The notes under the pieces were generated by a model, which did not search any database, was not told where the DNA came from, and saw nothing but the letters and a program-made list of their open reading frames with translations. From Dendrolimus kikuchii (lineage: Eukaryota > Arthropoda > Insecta > Lepidoptera > Lasiocampidae), in assembly GCA_019925095.2 (NCBI GenBank), contig CM034414.1:4380001-4444000 (forward strand): a DNA stretch of 64,000 nucleotides, given 5' to 3'. Within the stretch, counting starts at the first letter, position 1, and every line of letters begins with the position of its first letter. The translations under genes and the position numbers were made by a program. Shown piece after piece: positions 47,037-51,960 of this stretch.

Positions 47037-49341
47037 AAGAAGCAAGTGAGGTGTGTAAGAATGGGCCTAAATGGCGCTCTGTTGTTCGTGCCTACCCCGC
47101 ACGGGAACTGGCGTGAAGTTATGTATGTATATATATATATGTATATATAATTTATTATTAAAAAATAAGTAGTTCGTACTATATGTTACGTATACCATCA
47201 TCGTCATTATCATCTCAATTCATTCCTGGGGTTGTCTGTTAGAGATCGCTTTTTAGCGATAAGACCGCCCTTTGTACATAACTAGATATAATTTAAGTCT
47301 AAAATTCATTTTTGTATTGGTGTATAATAAAGTGTTATCTATCTGGCTATCTTAATATCGTTCCAATTCGAGGCACAACTCAGCTCATCACATTTACTCT
47401 ACCAACTCGCATTTATAGTTTTTTTTAATTTTTTATTGCAGGAGTTCAGCAGAAAGGCAGACGGCCCACTTGATGGAAAGCGGTTATCATCGCCTATCGA
47501 CATTTGCAACACCAAAGGCGCTACAAATGCGCTGCTGCTCTCTTAAGGGAGACTGGAACTTGGTCACTAATGCCGGAACACAATTCAAGGTTGTTATGGC
47601 GACATACTGTAGATCAGGGTTGGTAGCCATCCAGTCGGGCAAATGCCCTACCACCTTGGCTGTGGGTTGTTTAGTCGCCTCTTACGACAGGCCGCCCGGC
47701 CGCAGGAAATTGTATTCTTTCTCCGTTCCTGCACAGATAAAAGCTAGCATGATGATATCGCTCTAGTATTGCAAAGCAACTGTAAGTTCTCAGCCTATTG
47801 CATTCCGACCTTATCAAACAATAACAATGATTGTAAACAAATCTATTTCTGGTTATCGGGCATAAAACGATAAACATGTGGTGGATATGTGAAACGCTCT
47901 TGCAAATAGGGGGCGTTAAACAGACACACGCGACTATGTACATTTTTGCTATCTATTGTTATTCAAATATCATTTTTTAAGGACATTAGGAATTACGTTT
48001 GTAACGTTCTAACGGCAAACACAGACGACTCACATGATGCAAAGCTGTTACCGTCGCATTAAGACTACACCACTGGCGAAACAAACACATAATCATTGTC
48101 AGCCTTTAGTATAGAATAGAGACGATAATAACAATAATAATATAGCGAAGCCTTAGGTGAGTAGCGCAAGGCCCCCACCTCTGTGCTTGCCTTAACTAGT
48201 CGGGACGCAGTGGAGATCGCTAGAGCTAAGACTCAAGCTCAAGGGATGGAAGTGATAAATGGCATAACGTCAGAAGTAGCTGTCAGGAGCCTTAAGAACA
48301 GACGAGCGTGCATGATAAGAGTTATGAATGTCAAAGAAGCAAGTGAGGTGTGTAAGAATAAGCCTAAATGGCGCTCTGTTGTTCGTGCCTACCCCGCAAG
48401 GGAACTGGCGTGAAGTTATGTATGTATGTATATCAGAAGTAGCTCGGTGAAAGTGCAGCCCACCTCTCTACACCCCTTAGCCAGTTACACCCATGTTGCC
48501 CCTGTCTTCTATGGCATTTTTAGGGCCCATGCAGGGAGTGGCGAGACACTGTCTGCCCATTTTTTCATGTTCCCCGAACATTGTAACAGGCAGATGCCAT
48601 AGTCCCCATATTCCCTGACCTTTATTACCTCTAGCTGTTCAACCCAATAGCCCGGTACGCTTTGTTCTCACTTCCCACAATAGTCCTATACTGGCCGGAG
48701 CTTGTCCTTGGGTGCATTATTATATAGTGTAGACATGGATAATCGCCGGTCAGTGTTACGCCACATTTAGATTAAATTTGTCAAAGGGCTTCTACGTGTT
48801 GGCCTTTCCATGGCCCCACGCAAGCCCTCCAAAAGTCCGGGCCATTTTTATGGCCCGTCGTCTTCAAAGACATACATATAATAATAATAAACTTTAAACG
48901 CTGCTGATCTCTAAAGGGTAACTGGAACCTGGCCATTAATGGCGGAACACAACCCAAGGTTGTAAAGGTGGCATAATCTAAACTAGGGGTGGTAGCCACC
49001 CAAAAGGGGGAAATACCCTCCCAACTGGCTGTGGGTTCTTTTGTCGCCACTTATGATAGGATCACATATTATTTATGTGATTACGATTTTCTGCTTAACA
49101 GTTTGGACTTGTTCAATTCGGTTTTGTCTGTAAGAACTGTGAATTACGTGTGTGTACTTCTTGTGATAATTCCAACGGCATTTTAACTCGTATTCCGCAA
49201 ATACGTAACAGTATAATAAATTACCTTGACAAGATAAGCGACATGTCCTTTCACCAACGCATCTGGTGCGTGGATCCAATTCCTCCCATTGGGAGCGCCG
49301 TTCGCCTTCCCTTTGCCCTGCCAGAAGAGCAGGGTGGACAT
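15589..49341 (-). CDS. ced-6: ced-6/GULP engulfment adaptor, ten coding exons, complete
   Basis: Joined minus-strand exons: 49341-49225, 43342-43184, 35530-35301, 34100-33998, 33805-33637, 24511-24397, 21753-21665, 19013-18924, 18262-17853, 15660-15589. They sum to 1,554 nt (517 aa plus stop), every junction is GT/AG and every phase agrees. The protein has a PTB domain (about residues 23-172; recognisable blocks include [40 protein letters not shown] and [14 protein letters not shown]), a charged coiled coil (about 173-215), and a low-complexity Pro/Gln/Asn tail with a DPF motif at about 444-446 and a C-terminus rich in Phe, Asp and Leu. Family knowledge: CED-6/GULP binds NPxY tails of Draper/LRP-type receptors and drives clearance of apoptotic cells and clathrin-linked uptake; DPF motifs bind the AP-2 appendage. 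The length is close to that of fly Ced-6 as I recall it. The 33.7-kb span is mostly transposon-filled intron. Exon calls are by eye and untested by RNA. Confidence 0.93.
16220..16762 (+). repeat. solo LTR, TGTTAC...GTAACA gypsy family
   Basis: 543 bp with inverted ends TGTTAC/GTAACA, a TATAAAA box (16513) and AATAAA near the end. Flanked by the 4-bp duplication GTAT on both sides, as expected for gypsy-type integrase. No internal region: a solo LTR from LTR-LTR recombination. In ced-6 intron 9. Confidence 0.85.
16870..17845 (-). repeat. intronic minisatellite built on the ced-6 exon 9 donor region
   Basis: Units of about 60-65 bp (plus strand AGTAACTCACATTTATAATTAGTCTATGG..GAATGAATGAAAAC). 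On the gene strand each reads GTGAGTTACTAT..TTTTCATTC, like the authentic donor at 17852. Interrupted by an R1 copy at 17361-17625. Confidence 0.8.
17361..17625 (+). repeat. SINE-like repeat R1, near full length
   Basis: About 265 bp, the same family as 6896-7841, with the GGCTTAAAGGCCTAG tail. It interrupts the ced-6 intron 9 minisatellite. Confidence 0.75.
17853..18262 (-). CDS. ced-6: ced-6 coding exon 9 (Pro/Gln/Asn-rich tail with DPF)
   Basis: A 410-nt exon encoding [16 protein letters not shown] repeats, an Asn/Phe-rich section with DPFETP (an AP-2 type motif), FGNSFGAPF, and ending ISEMK. The acceptor is TTCACAG. The donor is AAG|GTGAGTTAC, and that donor region is repeated many times in the following intron (see the minisatellite). 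Confidence 0.9.
18402..18620. repeat. (CA)n/(CG) microsatellite
   Basis: About 220 bp of CA with CGCG and GCAC interruptions, in ced-6 intron 8. Makes spurious open frames in several phases. Confidence 0.97.
18924..19013 (-). CDS. ced-6: ced-6 coding exon 8
   Basis: A 90-nt exon encoding [12 protein letters not shown] and ending in TPTPPL. Acceptor CGCAG, donor TTT|GTGAGT, phase 1 to phase 1. It has no long open frame of its own and was found by following splice phases. A long CA/CG repeat lies in the next intron. Confidence 0.85.
19073..19260 (+). repeat. SINE-like repeat R1, rearranged
   Basis: An R1 copy with its first part duplicated (GGCGG blocks near 19086 and 19142) and the middle lost. 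Confidence 0.6.
19846..20283. repeat. inverted-repeat element with ACCGACTTCAAAA ends
   Basis: AAAACCGACTTCAAAAACTA at left, its complement TTTTTTGAAGTCGGTTAAAA at right and a further internal inverted copy at about 19945-19990. A common type of short lepidopteran repeat. Confidence 0.6.
20282..20506 (+). repeat. R1-related repeat, split by an RTE insertion
   Basis: Shares GAGTTGTCACAA.AACTCCGTTGA with R1. It continues after the RTE copy at 21037 and is related to 21360-21620, where the same CTTTGACTGT..TATGGC block precedes a (CTA)n/(CCA)n run. Confidence 0.55.
20507..21036 (+). mobile_element. RTE (TATG family) copy with target duplication
   Basis: Plus-strand C-terminal RTE sequence with frameshifts, ending GAACTGGCGTGAAG and (TATG)n. 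Flanked by ATAATACTACT (20496-20506 and 21037-21047). It splits an R1-related repeat. Confidence 0.85.
21360..21620 (+). repeat. R1-related repeat with (CTA/CCA)n run
   Basis: Diverged relative of 20282-20506, ending in a trinucleotide run (actactacc...). It lies 45 bp from ced-6 exon 7. Confidence 0.5.
21665..21753 (-). CDS. ced-6: ced-6 coding exon 7
   Basis: An 89-nt exon encoding [12 protein letters not shown] and [12 protein letters not shown], with split codons at both ends that fit exons 6 and 8. The acceptor is CTTTCAG and the donor is GTG|GTATGT. Confidence 0.88.
22672..23230 (-). repeat. LTR of the same gypsy family, reverse
   Basis: About 559 bp, ends TATTACGAG (decayed) and GTAACA. 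Contains an internal duplication of GCCCGTATGCCAATA.ATAAG (23032 and 23103). No coding region beside it, so probably a solo LTR. Confidence 0.78.
23433..23652 (-). repeat. R2 retroposon with internal deletion
   Basis: Poly(T) at left. About 110 bp between GGAACACA and TTACGACAGG is missing. Followed at 23657 by a GATCGCTTTTTAGCGATAAG tail repeat. Confidence 0.75.
24041..24348 (+). repeat. R2 retroposon, full length
   Basis: GTGCAAGAACGGAGAAAG to CCTGTAATAAAA. Lies about 50 bp inside ced-6 intron 6. Confidence 0.8.
24397..24511 (-). CDS. ced-6: ced-6 coding exon 6
   Basis: A 115-nt exon encoding [15 protein letters not shown], then a Pro/His stretch ending HFGTG. Phase is 1 in and 2 out. The donor is TGG|GTAAGT and the acceptor is TTCCAG. 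It encodes linker sequence. The tail of a retroposon copy lies about 50 bp inside the downstream intron. Confidence 0.87.
24764..25433 (-). mobile_element. RTE (TATG family) LINE 3' part
   Basis: The longest RTE copy here: minus frame from [19 protein letters not shown] through [19 protein letters not shown] to the ARELA* end and (CATA)n tail. One frame break lies near 25080. It sits in ced-6 intron 5. Confidence 0.88.
25610..26784 (-). repeat. tandem array of a 354-bp RTE-derived unit
   Basis: The same RTE 3' segment plus a junction (ccggatcaaatacacaatac...) repeats with a 354-bp period: the AACTTCACGCC start recurs at about 25912, 26266 and 26620. There are about three and a third near-identical units; the first lacks its left part and the last is cut by a retroposon. 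Confidence 0.88.
26792..27117 (-). repeat. R2 retroposon, full length, long poly(T)
   Basis: Starts with 22 T on the plus strand, then ATTGCGGGAGTTCAGCAG; ends CGTTCCTGCACGG. It cuts the last unit of the RTE array, so it is younger. Confidence 0.82.
27598..27856 (-). repeat. R2 retroposon, 5'-truncated
   Basis: T-run then GTAGGAGATCAGCAGACAGG; ends at the CACGACA..CCGCC part. Confidence 0.75.
27893..28055 (+). repeat. SINE-like repeat R1, 5' part
   Basis: Divergent R1 copy (GGAACTGAAAGGTGACGTTG), cut off before its tail. An RTE 3' end fragment follows. Confidence 0.6.
28141..28474 (+). repeat. 5' LTR of the Ty3/gypsy element
   Basis: From about 28165 to 28474 it matches the 3' LTR (32568-32875) almost base for base. 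It contains an AATAAA-type signal near its end (ttaataaacc). The first 25 bp differ from the 3' LTR, so the exact left edge is uncertain and no target duplication could be set. Confidence 0.8.
28477..28486 (+). other. primer-binding site (tRNA-Trp type)
   Basis: TGGTGACCCC, two bases after the LTR edge. It complements the 3' end of tRNA-Trp for 10 nt; beyond that the match stops. Confidence 0.7.
28511..29407 (+). CDS. gag: retrotransposon Gag, CHCC zinc finger
   Basis: 298 aa. The N-terminal half contains [17 protein letters not shown], typical of Gag in this clade. A basic Arg/Ser-rich region follows, then a C-terminal C-x2-H-x9-C-x3-C finger (C267, H270, C280, C284; [14 protein letters not shown]) in place of the usual CCHC knuckle. 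Gag packages element RNA into cytoplasmic particles. The frame is intact. Its stop TAA overlaps the pol ATG by one base (TAATG), placing pol in the -1 frame. Confidence 0.93.
   Translation: MSDSSDSVKTADAHVTTRRPRKARVSTDRDDNIVQKFKIKVPPFSPEDPELWFALVEGQFESHDITDDHIKFTNVTTNLDLQYAKSVKDIIINPPQRNRYERIKTELIKRLSASHEKKVKQLLTHEELGDRKPSQFLRHLQDLAGPSVPDDFLRSIWSNRLPHNIQTVLASQPTHSLEQLADLADRIQELASPCTVATTSSSGYGSHQSKEIAELKDMVQRLTLKLEEHTRGACCSTDRTRPRERRRRSSSRQRNRSRSSYKKYPICWYHAKFGNLAHNCVKPCDYSSPRAENTSGSR
29407..32523 (+). CDS. pol: retrotransposon Pol: protease, RT, RNase H, integrase
   Basis: 1,038 aa, uninterrupted. Protease: VDTGSD at D27-G29. Reverse transcriptase: YCDD active site at 325-328. RNase [13 protein letters not shown] followed by YTDHKPL. 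Integrase: H-H-C-C zinc finger ([10 protein letters not shown] then CLACQRTK) and a D,D-35-E catalytic triad at D732, D790 and E826. The C-terminal tail is a basic integrase extension (RSGRKVHFP). All catalytic residues I can check are present, so it may encode active enzymes. Translation probably needs re-initiation at the TAATG overlap or a -1 frameshift. No env follows. Confidence 0.95.
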   Translation: MATEDCPTASSRLFVTDRSTKVQYLVDTGSDLCVYPLSTLRERRPKTDFQLSAANGSVIETYGFIELSLNLGLRRNFVWRFTVANVTKPIIGVDFLCHYNLIVDCRNQRLIDNVTSLSACASPAKANIFSVKVPAGDTRFHSILSKFPEITRPSGTSAFPIHNTVHYIRTTSGPPISCTPRRLAPDKLKIAKQEFELMLNNGTARPSDSPWASPLHLAPKKDNGWRPCGDYRMLNSRTIPDSYPIRHIQDFSHNIAGCQVFSTIDLVKAYNQIPVFEDDIKKTAITTPFGLFEFPSMTFGLRNASQTFQRFVDEMTRGLDFVYPYCDDFLVFSKDQTLHEAHLHQLFSRMKEYGVLVNTSKCVFGASEVSFLGYQISASGTKPLDSKVEAIREFPVPRTVRQLRRFLGLLNFYRKFLPHSAATQVPLNALLSGSVKPSQPVDITGEALLAFNKCKESLANAALLAHPDCQADLALVTDASDLAMGAVLQQHKDHMWQPLAFFSRKLSPSQQKYSPYDRELLAIYESIKYFRHMLEARHFVVYTDHKPLMYAFSERKANCSPRQFRHLDYISQFTTDIRHIKGKDNIVADPLSRMDELQMPVDLDILASSQASDDELAQLLGEESSLRLKKLRIPDSQTELYCDISTSTPRPFVTKPLRRQLFNSLHSLSHPGANATAKLVAERFVWPGIRKDCREWTRQCLACQRTKVHRHVSSPLGTFDLPCARFAFIHVDIIGPLPVSQDYRYCLTAVDRFTRWPEVTPMVNITAETVGKAIISWISRFGCPADIVTDRGRQFESSLFQYLGKMIGFKHRKTTAYHPACNGLVERFHRQLKAAIMCHANNNWVDTLPLVMLGIRSAFKDDLKSSSAELVYGEPLRLPGEFFQATTPNSTDISDFTTRLGHFISKIRPVPAARHKKDKIFIFKDLCTSSHVYLRVDALRGALQPPYSGPYKVLERSDKTFKIEIKGKSVTVSIDRLKPAYTLSDPSTDPLCTTTPTLKSHLSHTPVSTFSEQNAPTQTDVRQTRSGRKVHFPNYYRP
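32533..32543 (+). other. polypurine tract
   Basis: A G-rich purine run (CAGGGGGGGAG) directly before the 3' LTR; it primes plus-strand synthesis. Confidence 0.75.
32547..32875 (+). repeat. 3' LTR of the Ty3/gypsy element
   Basis: Bounded by TGTAG and CTACA, a 5-bp inverted repeat as expected for LTR ends (an alternative start is TGATG at 32544). Nearly identical to the 5' LTR except at its first 25 bp and one base near the end. Confidence 0.85.
33637..33805 (-). CDS. ced-6: ced-6 coding exon 5
   Basis: Encodes [15 protein letters not shown] and then a segment ending NKTPEL, followed by one base of a split codon. It follows the coiled coil. Phases are 0 in and 1 out. The donor is TTAA|GTAAGA and the acceptor is CTTTCAG. 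The next intron (33636-24512, 9.1 kb) holds the intact Ty3/gypsy element and the RTE arrays. Confidence 0.9.
33998..34100 (-). CDS. ced-6: ced-6 coding exon 4 (end of PTB, coiled coil)
   Basis: A 103-nt exon. Its first base completes the Arg codon of exon 3. It encodes [11 protein letters not shown] and a Lys/Leu/Gln-rich coiled-coil stretch ending RLQ. The acceptor ATTTCAG lies about 50 bp from a 59-bp-arm inverted repeat in the adjoining intron (34150-34297). Confidence 0.92.
34150..34297. repeat. foldback, 59-bp arms, beside ced-6 exon 4
   Basis: Arms 34150-34208 and 34239-34297 are about 88% complementary with a 30-nt loop; both carry AAGTGGCAAAACGAATCGCA or its complement. In ced-6 intron 3. 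Confidence 0.85.
34689..35068. repeat. MITE with 38-bp inverted ends, carrying a SINE
   Basis: Terminal inverted repeats at 34689-34726 and 35031-35068 (TTTACACTCCGAA, then GTTGACTAAAACCGGTTA) with two or three mismatches. The SINE at 34753-34984 fills most of the interior. Confidence 0.8.
34753..34984 (+). repeat. tRNA-headed SINE, full length
   Basis: A-box-like TGTGGTTGAGCAGGC and B-box GGGTTCGATTCCCGG, then the conserved body (TGGTCTGGGTGTCTGGGATC) and tail TTCTGCCGATTA. It sits inside a MITE. Confidence 0.85.
35301..35530 (-). CDS. ced-6: ced-6 coding exon 3 (PTB core)
   Basis: A 230-nt exon encoding about residues 93-168 and two bases of codon 169. It contains [20 protein letters not shown] and [13 protein letters not shown], the most diagnostic PTB blocks of the GULP/CED-6 family. 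The donor is CAG|GTGAGT and the acceptor is TTTCCAG. Confidence 0.95.
36650..36735 (+). repeat. tRNA-headed SINE, head only
   Basis: GGCCTCTGTGGTTGAGCGAG to GGTGCGATTCCTGG, then lost. Confidence 0.72.
37204..37510. repeat. (TA)n runs flanking a non-autonomous repeat
   Basis: (TA)n at 37206-37230 and 37441-37510. Between them is a repeat ending GGGCAGAACAACGTCTGCCG, also seen at 40.3, 46.3-46.57 and 46.78-46.97 kb. Confidence 0.8.
37795..38025 (+). repeat. non-autonomous repeat ending GCAGAAGCTAGT
   Basis: Starts ATACTAATATATAAAGCTGAAG and ends GCGGGCAGAAGCTAGT, a lepidopteran interspersed repeat, possibly of Helentron type. No coding region. Confidence 0.5.
38111..38311. repeat. short foldback element
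   Basis: Outer arms GCCGTTTGCATAACAATCGC (38111) and the complement ending at 38311; inside, AATACGTTTTACACAAAACGTATT is a 10-bp-arm hairpin and AAATACGTTTTGTG recurs inverted. Confidence 0.6.
38323..38618 (+). repeat. LTR 5' fragment, same gypsy family
   Basis: TGTTACGACC start and GTATAAAACAATG box; cut at 38618 by RTE sequence. Confidence 0.72.
38618..39243 (-). mobile_element. RTE (TATG family) copy lacking its tail
   Basis: Minus-strand RTE sequence from [17 protein letters not shown] to [12 protein letters not shown]. The last 40 bp and the (TATG)n tail are missing, replaced by an LTR fragment at 38323-38618, so the junction may be a rearrangement. Confidence 0.82.
39630..40125 (+). 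mobile_element. CR1-like LINE 3' end, broken frame
   Basis: Plus-strand fragments: [20 protein letters not shown], then [32 protein letters not shown], and the tail [15 protein letters not shown] / [17 protein letters not shown], with stops and an internal deletion. Ends in AATAAAAAAAAAA. Confidence 0.75.
40290..40615 (-). repeat. non-autonomous repeat, CTAGCGGCCCCGGCAG end
   Basis: Same family as 46256-46575 and 46775-46975 in reverse. It contains two internal copies of AACCCGATCCCAG.GCCAC.TACCGG. Confidence 0.6.
41139..41430 (-). repeat. second tRNA-derived SINE family, copy 1
   Basis: On the minus strand the head carries a B-box-like GGTTCGATCCTGG; the body contains the complement of TCCCACTGCTGGGATCGGGC. 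About 90% like 50517-50812. Confidence 0.7.
41566..42007 (-). mobile_element. RTE (TATG family) copy with 13-bp target duplication
   Basis: 5'-truncated copy flanked by TCTTCAAAATAGT (41553-41565 and 42008-42020). The flanks join into one older repeat upstream of the mariner relic. Confidence 0.88.
42398..43038 (-). pseudogene. mariner transposase relic
   Basis: The minus-strand frame at 43038-42697 has [30 protein letters not shown] and [12 protein letters not shown], typical of mariner transposase, with the first catalytic Asp in DETW. Beyond a frameshift the second (HDNAPAH) and third (CSPDLAPS) Asp regions are seen, then KLETRCSKC. The N-terminal DNA-binding part is missing. Dead copy in ced-6 intron 1. 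Confidence 0.85.
43184..43342 (-). CDS. ced-6: ced-6 coding exon 2 (PTB domain)
   Basis: Encodes residues 40-92, from [12 protein letters not shown] to DGVAIQ, in phase 0 at both ends. The acceptor reads TTCCAG and the donor CAG|GTAAAT. This is the first half of the PTB fold, including the first strand and helix. Confidence 0.93.
44550..44593. repeat. perfect hairpin, 20-bp arms, 4-nt loop
   Basis: AACTTAACGCAATCTCTTCC, loop GTCT, exact complement. 100 bp before an RTE copy, in ced-6 intron 1. Confidence 0.9.
44697..44918 (+). mobile_element. RTE (TATG family) 3' end
   Basis: Plus-strand copy from [13 protein letters not shown] to ARELA* and a (TATG)n tail. Confidence 0.8.
45549..45920 (-). 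repeat. tRNA-headed SINE split by an RTE copy
   Basis: SINE tail at 45549-45567 and body from 45709. Removing the RTE piece (about 45568-45708) and one copy of the 7-bp duplication ACAAACA restores the sequence seen in the SINE at 4.07 kb. Confidence 0.85.
45568..45708 (-). mobile_element. RTE (TATG family) 3' end nested in a SINE
   Basis: About 140 bp: (CATA)n tail through the CMTRVMN-coding part. ACAAACA duplicated at both edges. Confidence 0.85.
46256..46575 (+). repeat. non-autonomous repeat, copy
   Basis: From TATATATAAAAGAAAGTCGT to GACAACGTCTGCCAGGGCCG CTAG; contains GGAACCGGTAGGTGGCGCTG twice. Confidence 0.65.
46612..46737 (+). repeat. LINE-tail repeat, GATCGCTTTTAGCGATAAG family
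   Basis: AGAGATCGCTTTTAGCGATA, GCCGCCTTTTG, then GGTGAACAATAAAGTGTTGT. Other copies at 47238-47345 and 23657-23725; a minus-strand start at 9190-9215. Confidence 0.6.
46775..46975 (+). repeat. non-autonomous repeat, shorter copy
   Basis: GACCCGGTAGGTGGCGCTGC and CAACGTCTGCCGGAACAGCT AG, followed by (AT)n. Probably related to 37240-37440. Confidence 0.65.
46975..47032. repeat. (AT)n microsatellite
   Basis: Near-perfect AT dinucleotide run. Confidence 0.95.
47033..47131 (+). mobile_element. RTE (TATG family) 3' end in a TA repeat
   Basis: The last 25 codons ([14 protein letters not shown]...ARELA*) and a TATG tail, inside an (AT)n microsatellite. Confidence 0.75.
47238..47345 (+). repeat. 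LINE-tail repeat, second copy
   Basis: AGAGATCGCTTTTTAGCGAT through GTATAATAAAGTGTTATCT. Confidence 0.6.
47419..47740 (-). repeat. R2 retroposon, full length
   Basis: T-run, GCAGGAGTTCAGCAGAAAGG, through CTCCGTTCCTGCACAG. Confidence 0.8.
48282..48432 (+). mobile_element. RTE (TATG family) 3' end with 12-bp target duplication
   Basis: Flanked by TCAGAAGTAGCT (48270-48281 and 48433-48444). Codes [11 protein letters not shown]...ARELA*, then the (TATG)n tail. Confidence 0.85.
48901..49064 (-). repeat. R2 retroposon, old internal fragment
   Basis: Diverged (AACTGGAACCTGGCCATTAA, CTGTGGGTTCTTTTGTCGCC). Followed by a gypsy LTR fragment. Confidence 0.6.
49065..49210 (+). repeat. LTR 3' fragment beside ced-6 exon 1
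   Basis: Matches the end of the 16.2-kb solo LTR (AACGGCATTTTAACTCG ... CGTAACA). Confidence 0.72.
49225..49341 (-). CDS. ced-6: ced-6 coding exon 1 (start codon)
   Basis: Encodes residues 1-39, starting [15 protein letters not shown] and containing [13 protein letters not shown], the conserved lead-in to the PTB domain. The ATG lies 1 nt after an AG acceptor (acceptor at 49344-49343), so at least one 5' UTR exon should lie further right. The donor at 49224 reads AAG|GTAATT. A gypsy-type LTR fragment ends at 49210, only 13 bp inside the intron. Confidence 0.9.
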
Positions 49342-49478
49342 TCTGTAAGCAAGCATTACAAAGCATTCATTATCAGGTTACCATCAAGGATTACTCGGTT
49401 AGGTAGGTTGAAGTAGCCATTTTCGAACATTCCAGGGCTCATGCATAGTCAACTATGGCCATTTCCCGCGGCCCTAGC

Positions 49479-49716
49479 TTTTTTTATTGTGTCAGTTCAG
49501 CAGACACGCACACGGCCCAATTGATGGAAAGCGGTTACCATCGCCTATGGACATTTGTAACACCAAAGGTGCTACAAATGTGCTGCCGCTCTCTAAGGGG
49601 AGGCTGGAATCTGACCACCAATGCCGGAATACAACTCAAGTTATGAGGGCACCTTCTAGTCCAGAGGTGAAGCCATTCAGACGGGTAAATACACTACCAC
49701 CTGGCTGTAGGTAGTT
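49479..49716 (-). repeat. R2 retroposon, 5'-truncated
   Basis: Begins TTTTTTTATTGTGTCAGTTCAG and ends within CCACCTGGCTGTAGG. Just upstream of ced-6 exon 1. Confidence 0.72.
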
Positions 49717-50516
49717 TTAGTATTCCGTTTAATAAAAAAACTGCCCACAGGAGGGTAGCTCCACGCGACCTCAACGTGACCCACAGACAGTGACAAGTAA
49801 ATAAACAAATTTGTTTTCGTAAAAAAAAACTTTCGCACATCATATTACGGATATAAGAAGTTTTAAAATAATGTGCAAGGTCTCCACATTGAATTTTGAA
49901 ATTTCCCATAACAAGCTATCTCCCAAAAATATTCGGATGCATTTCGGATAGGTACTTTTTCCAAAACCTTAAGTCGACCTATTGCTTTAAACTTTAATTT
50001 ATTTTTAGTGTAAAGGACTTCGAAAGATATCATTTTATCACTTTAGTGTTAAGCTCGTCTTTGCACATCACAACTATTTTATAGTTTTGTTTATAACTAT
50101 TCTGTGCATCTGCAACAAAGATATAAAAAATGACCTCTCTTTACTGCGTTTACTTAAGATCTATTGATTTCTTATTTTTTTCTGTACAATGAAATCAAAT
50201 AAAAAATATATTATTATGGTAAAAATGACGTGACATGACCGTCACTGTCATTATTAAATAAATCCTCTGATTTAAAGTTATAGTTTTAGTGTCTATAAAA
50301 TGTGACAAAATTTTATTAATCAAACACAGGTACTCATGTCCTGCAAAGTGTTCCAAAATAAATATTTTACCCAAAATTAGGAAAAAATCCCCATTCTGGA
50401 GACCCTGATAATGTGGAAACTTATTCCATGTGTATCATCTACCAGTATATCTACACCAATGTTAATTTCACCATACGATTCTCGAAGAGTAGAAATTTAC
50501 ATAACAAACAAAAACA

Positions 50517-50812
50517 ATAGCAGCTCATAAATGTCCCACTGCTGGGCTCGGGCCTCCCCACTATAGAGGAACGGACAGTATACCCGCCACGCTTGTCCAA
50601 GGCGGCTTGGCAGGTTTGACACATCGGTTATCTCGATGTGCAGGTTGCATCACGATGTTTTCCTTCACCGTTATTAGCACGTGGTAATTGTAACAATATG
50701 CACATTAGGTCAGAAAACTGCCTAAGCGGTGCATGCGTTCCGGCCAGGATCGAACCCGCACCCCTTGGCTCTGGGACGCGTGCGCTAGCCATTACGCTAC
50801 CACGACTTTTAC
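50517..50812 (-). repeat. second tRNA-derived SINE family, copy 2
   Basis: The minus-strand head reads GTCGTGGTAGCGTAATGGCT then GGGTTCGATCCTGG, a clear tRNA-like A/B-box pair. Same family as 41139-41430. Confidence 0.75.
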
Positions 50813-51065
50813 ATGCTTTTATTAAAATGCTTTCATGGTTCCACAATGTAATGACGGAAGCAGTCGAGGATTCAAAGTACCGAACCCTACCAAAATACTG
50901 ACGTTATTCGAACTAGGCTCTTGGGGCTTTATCGATCGATGGACTGTACATAACAATAAAATTTACTTTAGTTAGCTGGAAATCATTTGAAAAGAAATCC
51001 AGGTCATCTTATTTCGTAACAAATATGACCTAACAACCAACAGTCAAAACCGCAAAATCACTGAT

Positions 51066-51251
51066 TCAAATATACAAGAAAGCGGAACATTTTAGTGAAA
51101 AAATATTTCGGAAAATCACTAACTGTCCACTGTTATACGTTGGTGGCTGTATATTTGACTCCTTCCTTGTTCTCCTTTCAAGCTTTCTTTCTAACTTCCT
51201 TATTTCTTTTCTTAAGTATTCTTCGTCTTCTTCATTACTTCTTCTTCCCAT
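51066..51251 (-). CDS. small open frame with charged coiled coil, uncertain
   Basis: A 61-codon frame starting MGRRSNEEDEEYLRKEIR and continuing with Arg/Lys/Glu-rich helical sequence before losing character. It resembles the start of a charged, splicing-factor-like or transposon Gag-like protein. It lies between ced-6 and the THAP gene. No splice partner was found. It may be a relic or a chance frame. Confidence 0.25.
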   Translation of the reverse strand: MGRRSNEEDEEYLRKEIRKLERKLERRTRKESNIQPPTYNSGQLVIFRNIFSLKCSAFLYI

Positions 51252-51960
51252 TTTTATTTAAAAATAAGGCCTCAAAAAGTAGTTAATTTTACGGAAGATA
51301 GTTTTGACACTGACTCGAGTATACAAATTGATGAAAAACGGTTTCTCAAAAAAAAAAAAAGAAGCCCAAAAAACATCGGTTTCGTCCGGAATCTTATAAT
51401 TAATTGTCTATGACTTCCGATTGTTTCCGGTCATAACAATGGCCGAAAACAAAAACAACAAAAAAAACAATTCCCGTCGCGTTGTGTTCCAAATCTACAC
51501 TTGCAGTAATCGACAGTTTTGGCTTTGTCACTTTTGTGAAGAAATGGTATCCCAAGGCGCTAATCTATACATAAAGCTTGATTTTATTTCTTGTTCTTTA
51601 GATATAATAGGGACGCGACATATTGTTCTATACGTACAATTGCTTATACAAATAGCATCCATTTTGAAGGCACACACATAAACATATATCTATCTCGTTC
51701 TTACTCAGCACTGTAACTCGCAGGAAAACAATATAACAGTATTTCAGTGCGTACATAAAGTGGAACATGAATATACGTAAATACCTAATGAGGCCGAAAA
51801 TCCGCCATGTTTAGTGCACCAAATGTCATTATCAGTCAGTGCACCCGGTACTTGTCCTGTCAAAAAGTCGTGGTATAAATGAAAATAACTAATTATCTTT
51901 CAATATTTTGCTTGTGATTTAAAATAATTGAAGCCAAATATAAATAATTACGTCGCAGAT

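Noticed and set aside
51421..51681. 86-codon frame upstream of the THAP gene
   Set aside because: No recognised domain and no splice signals; Asn/Lys-rich start is typical of AT-rich chance frames.
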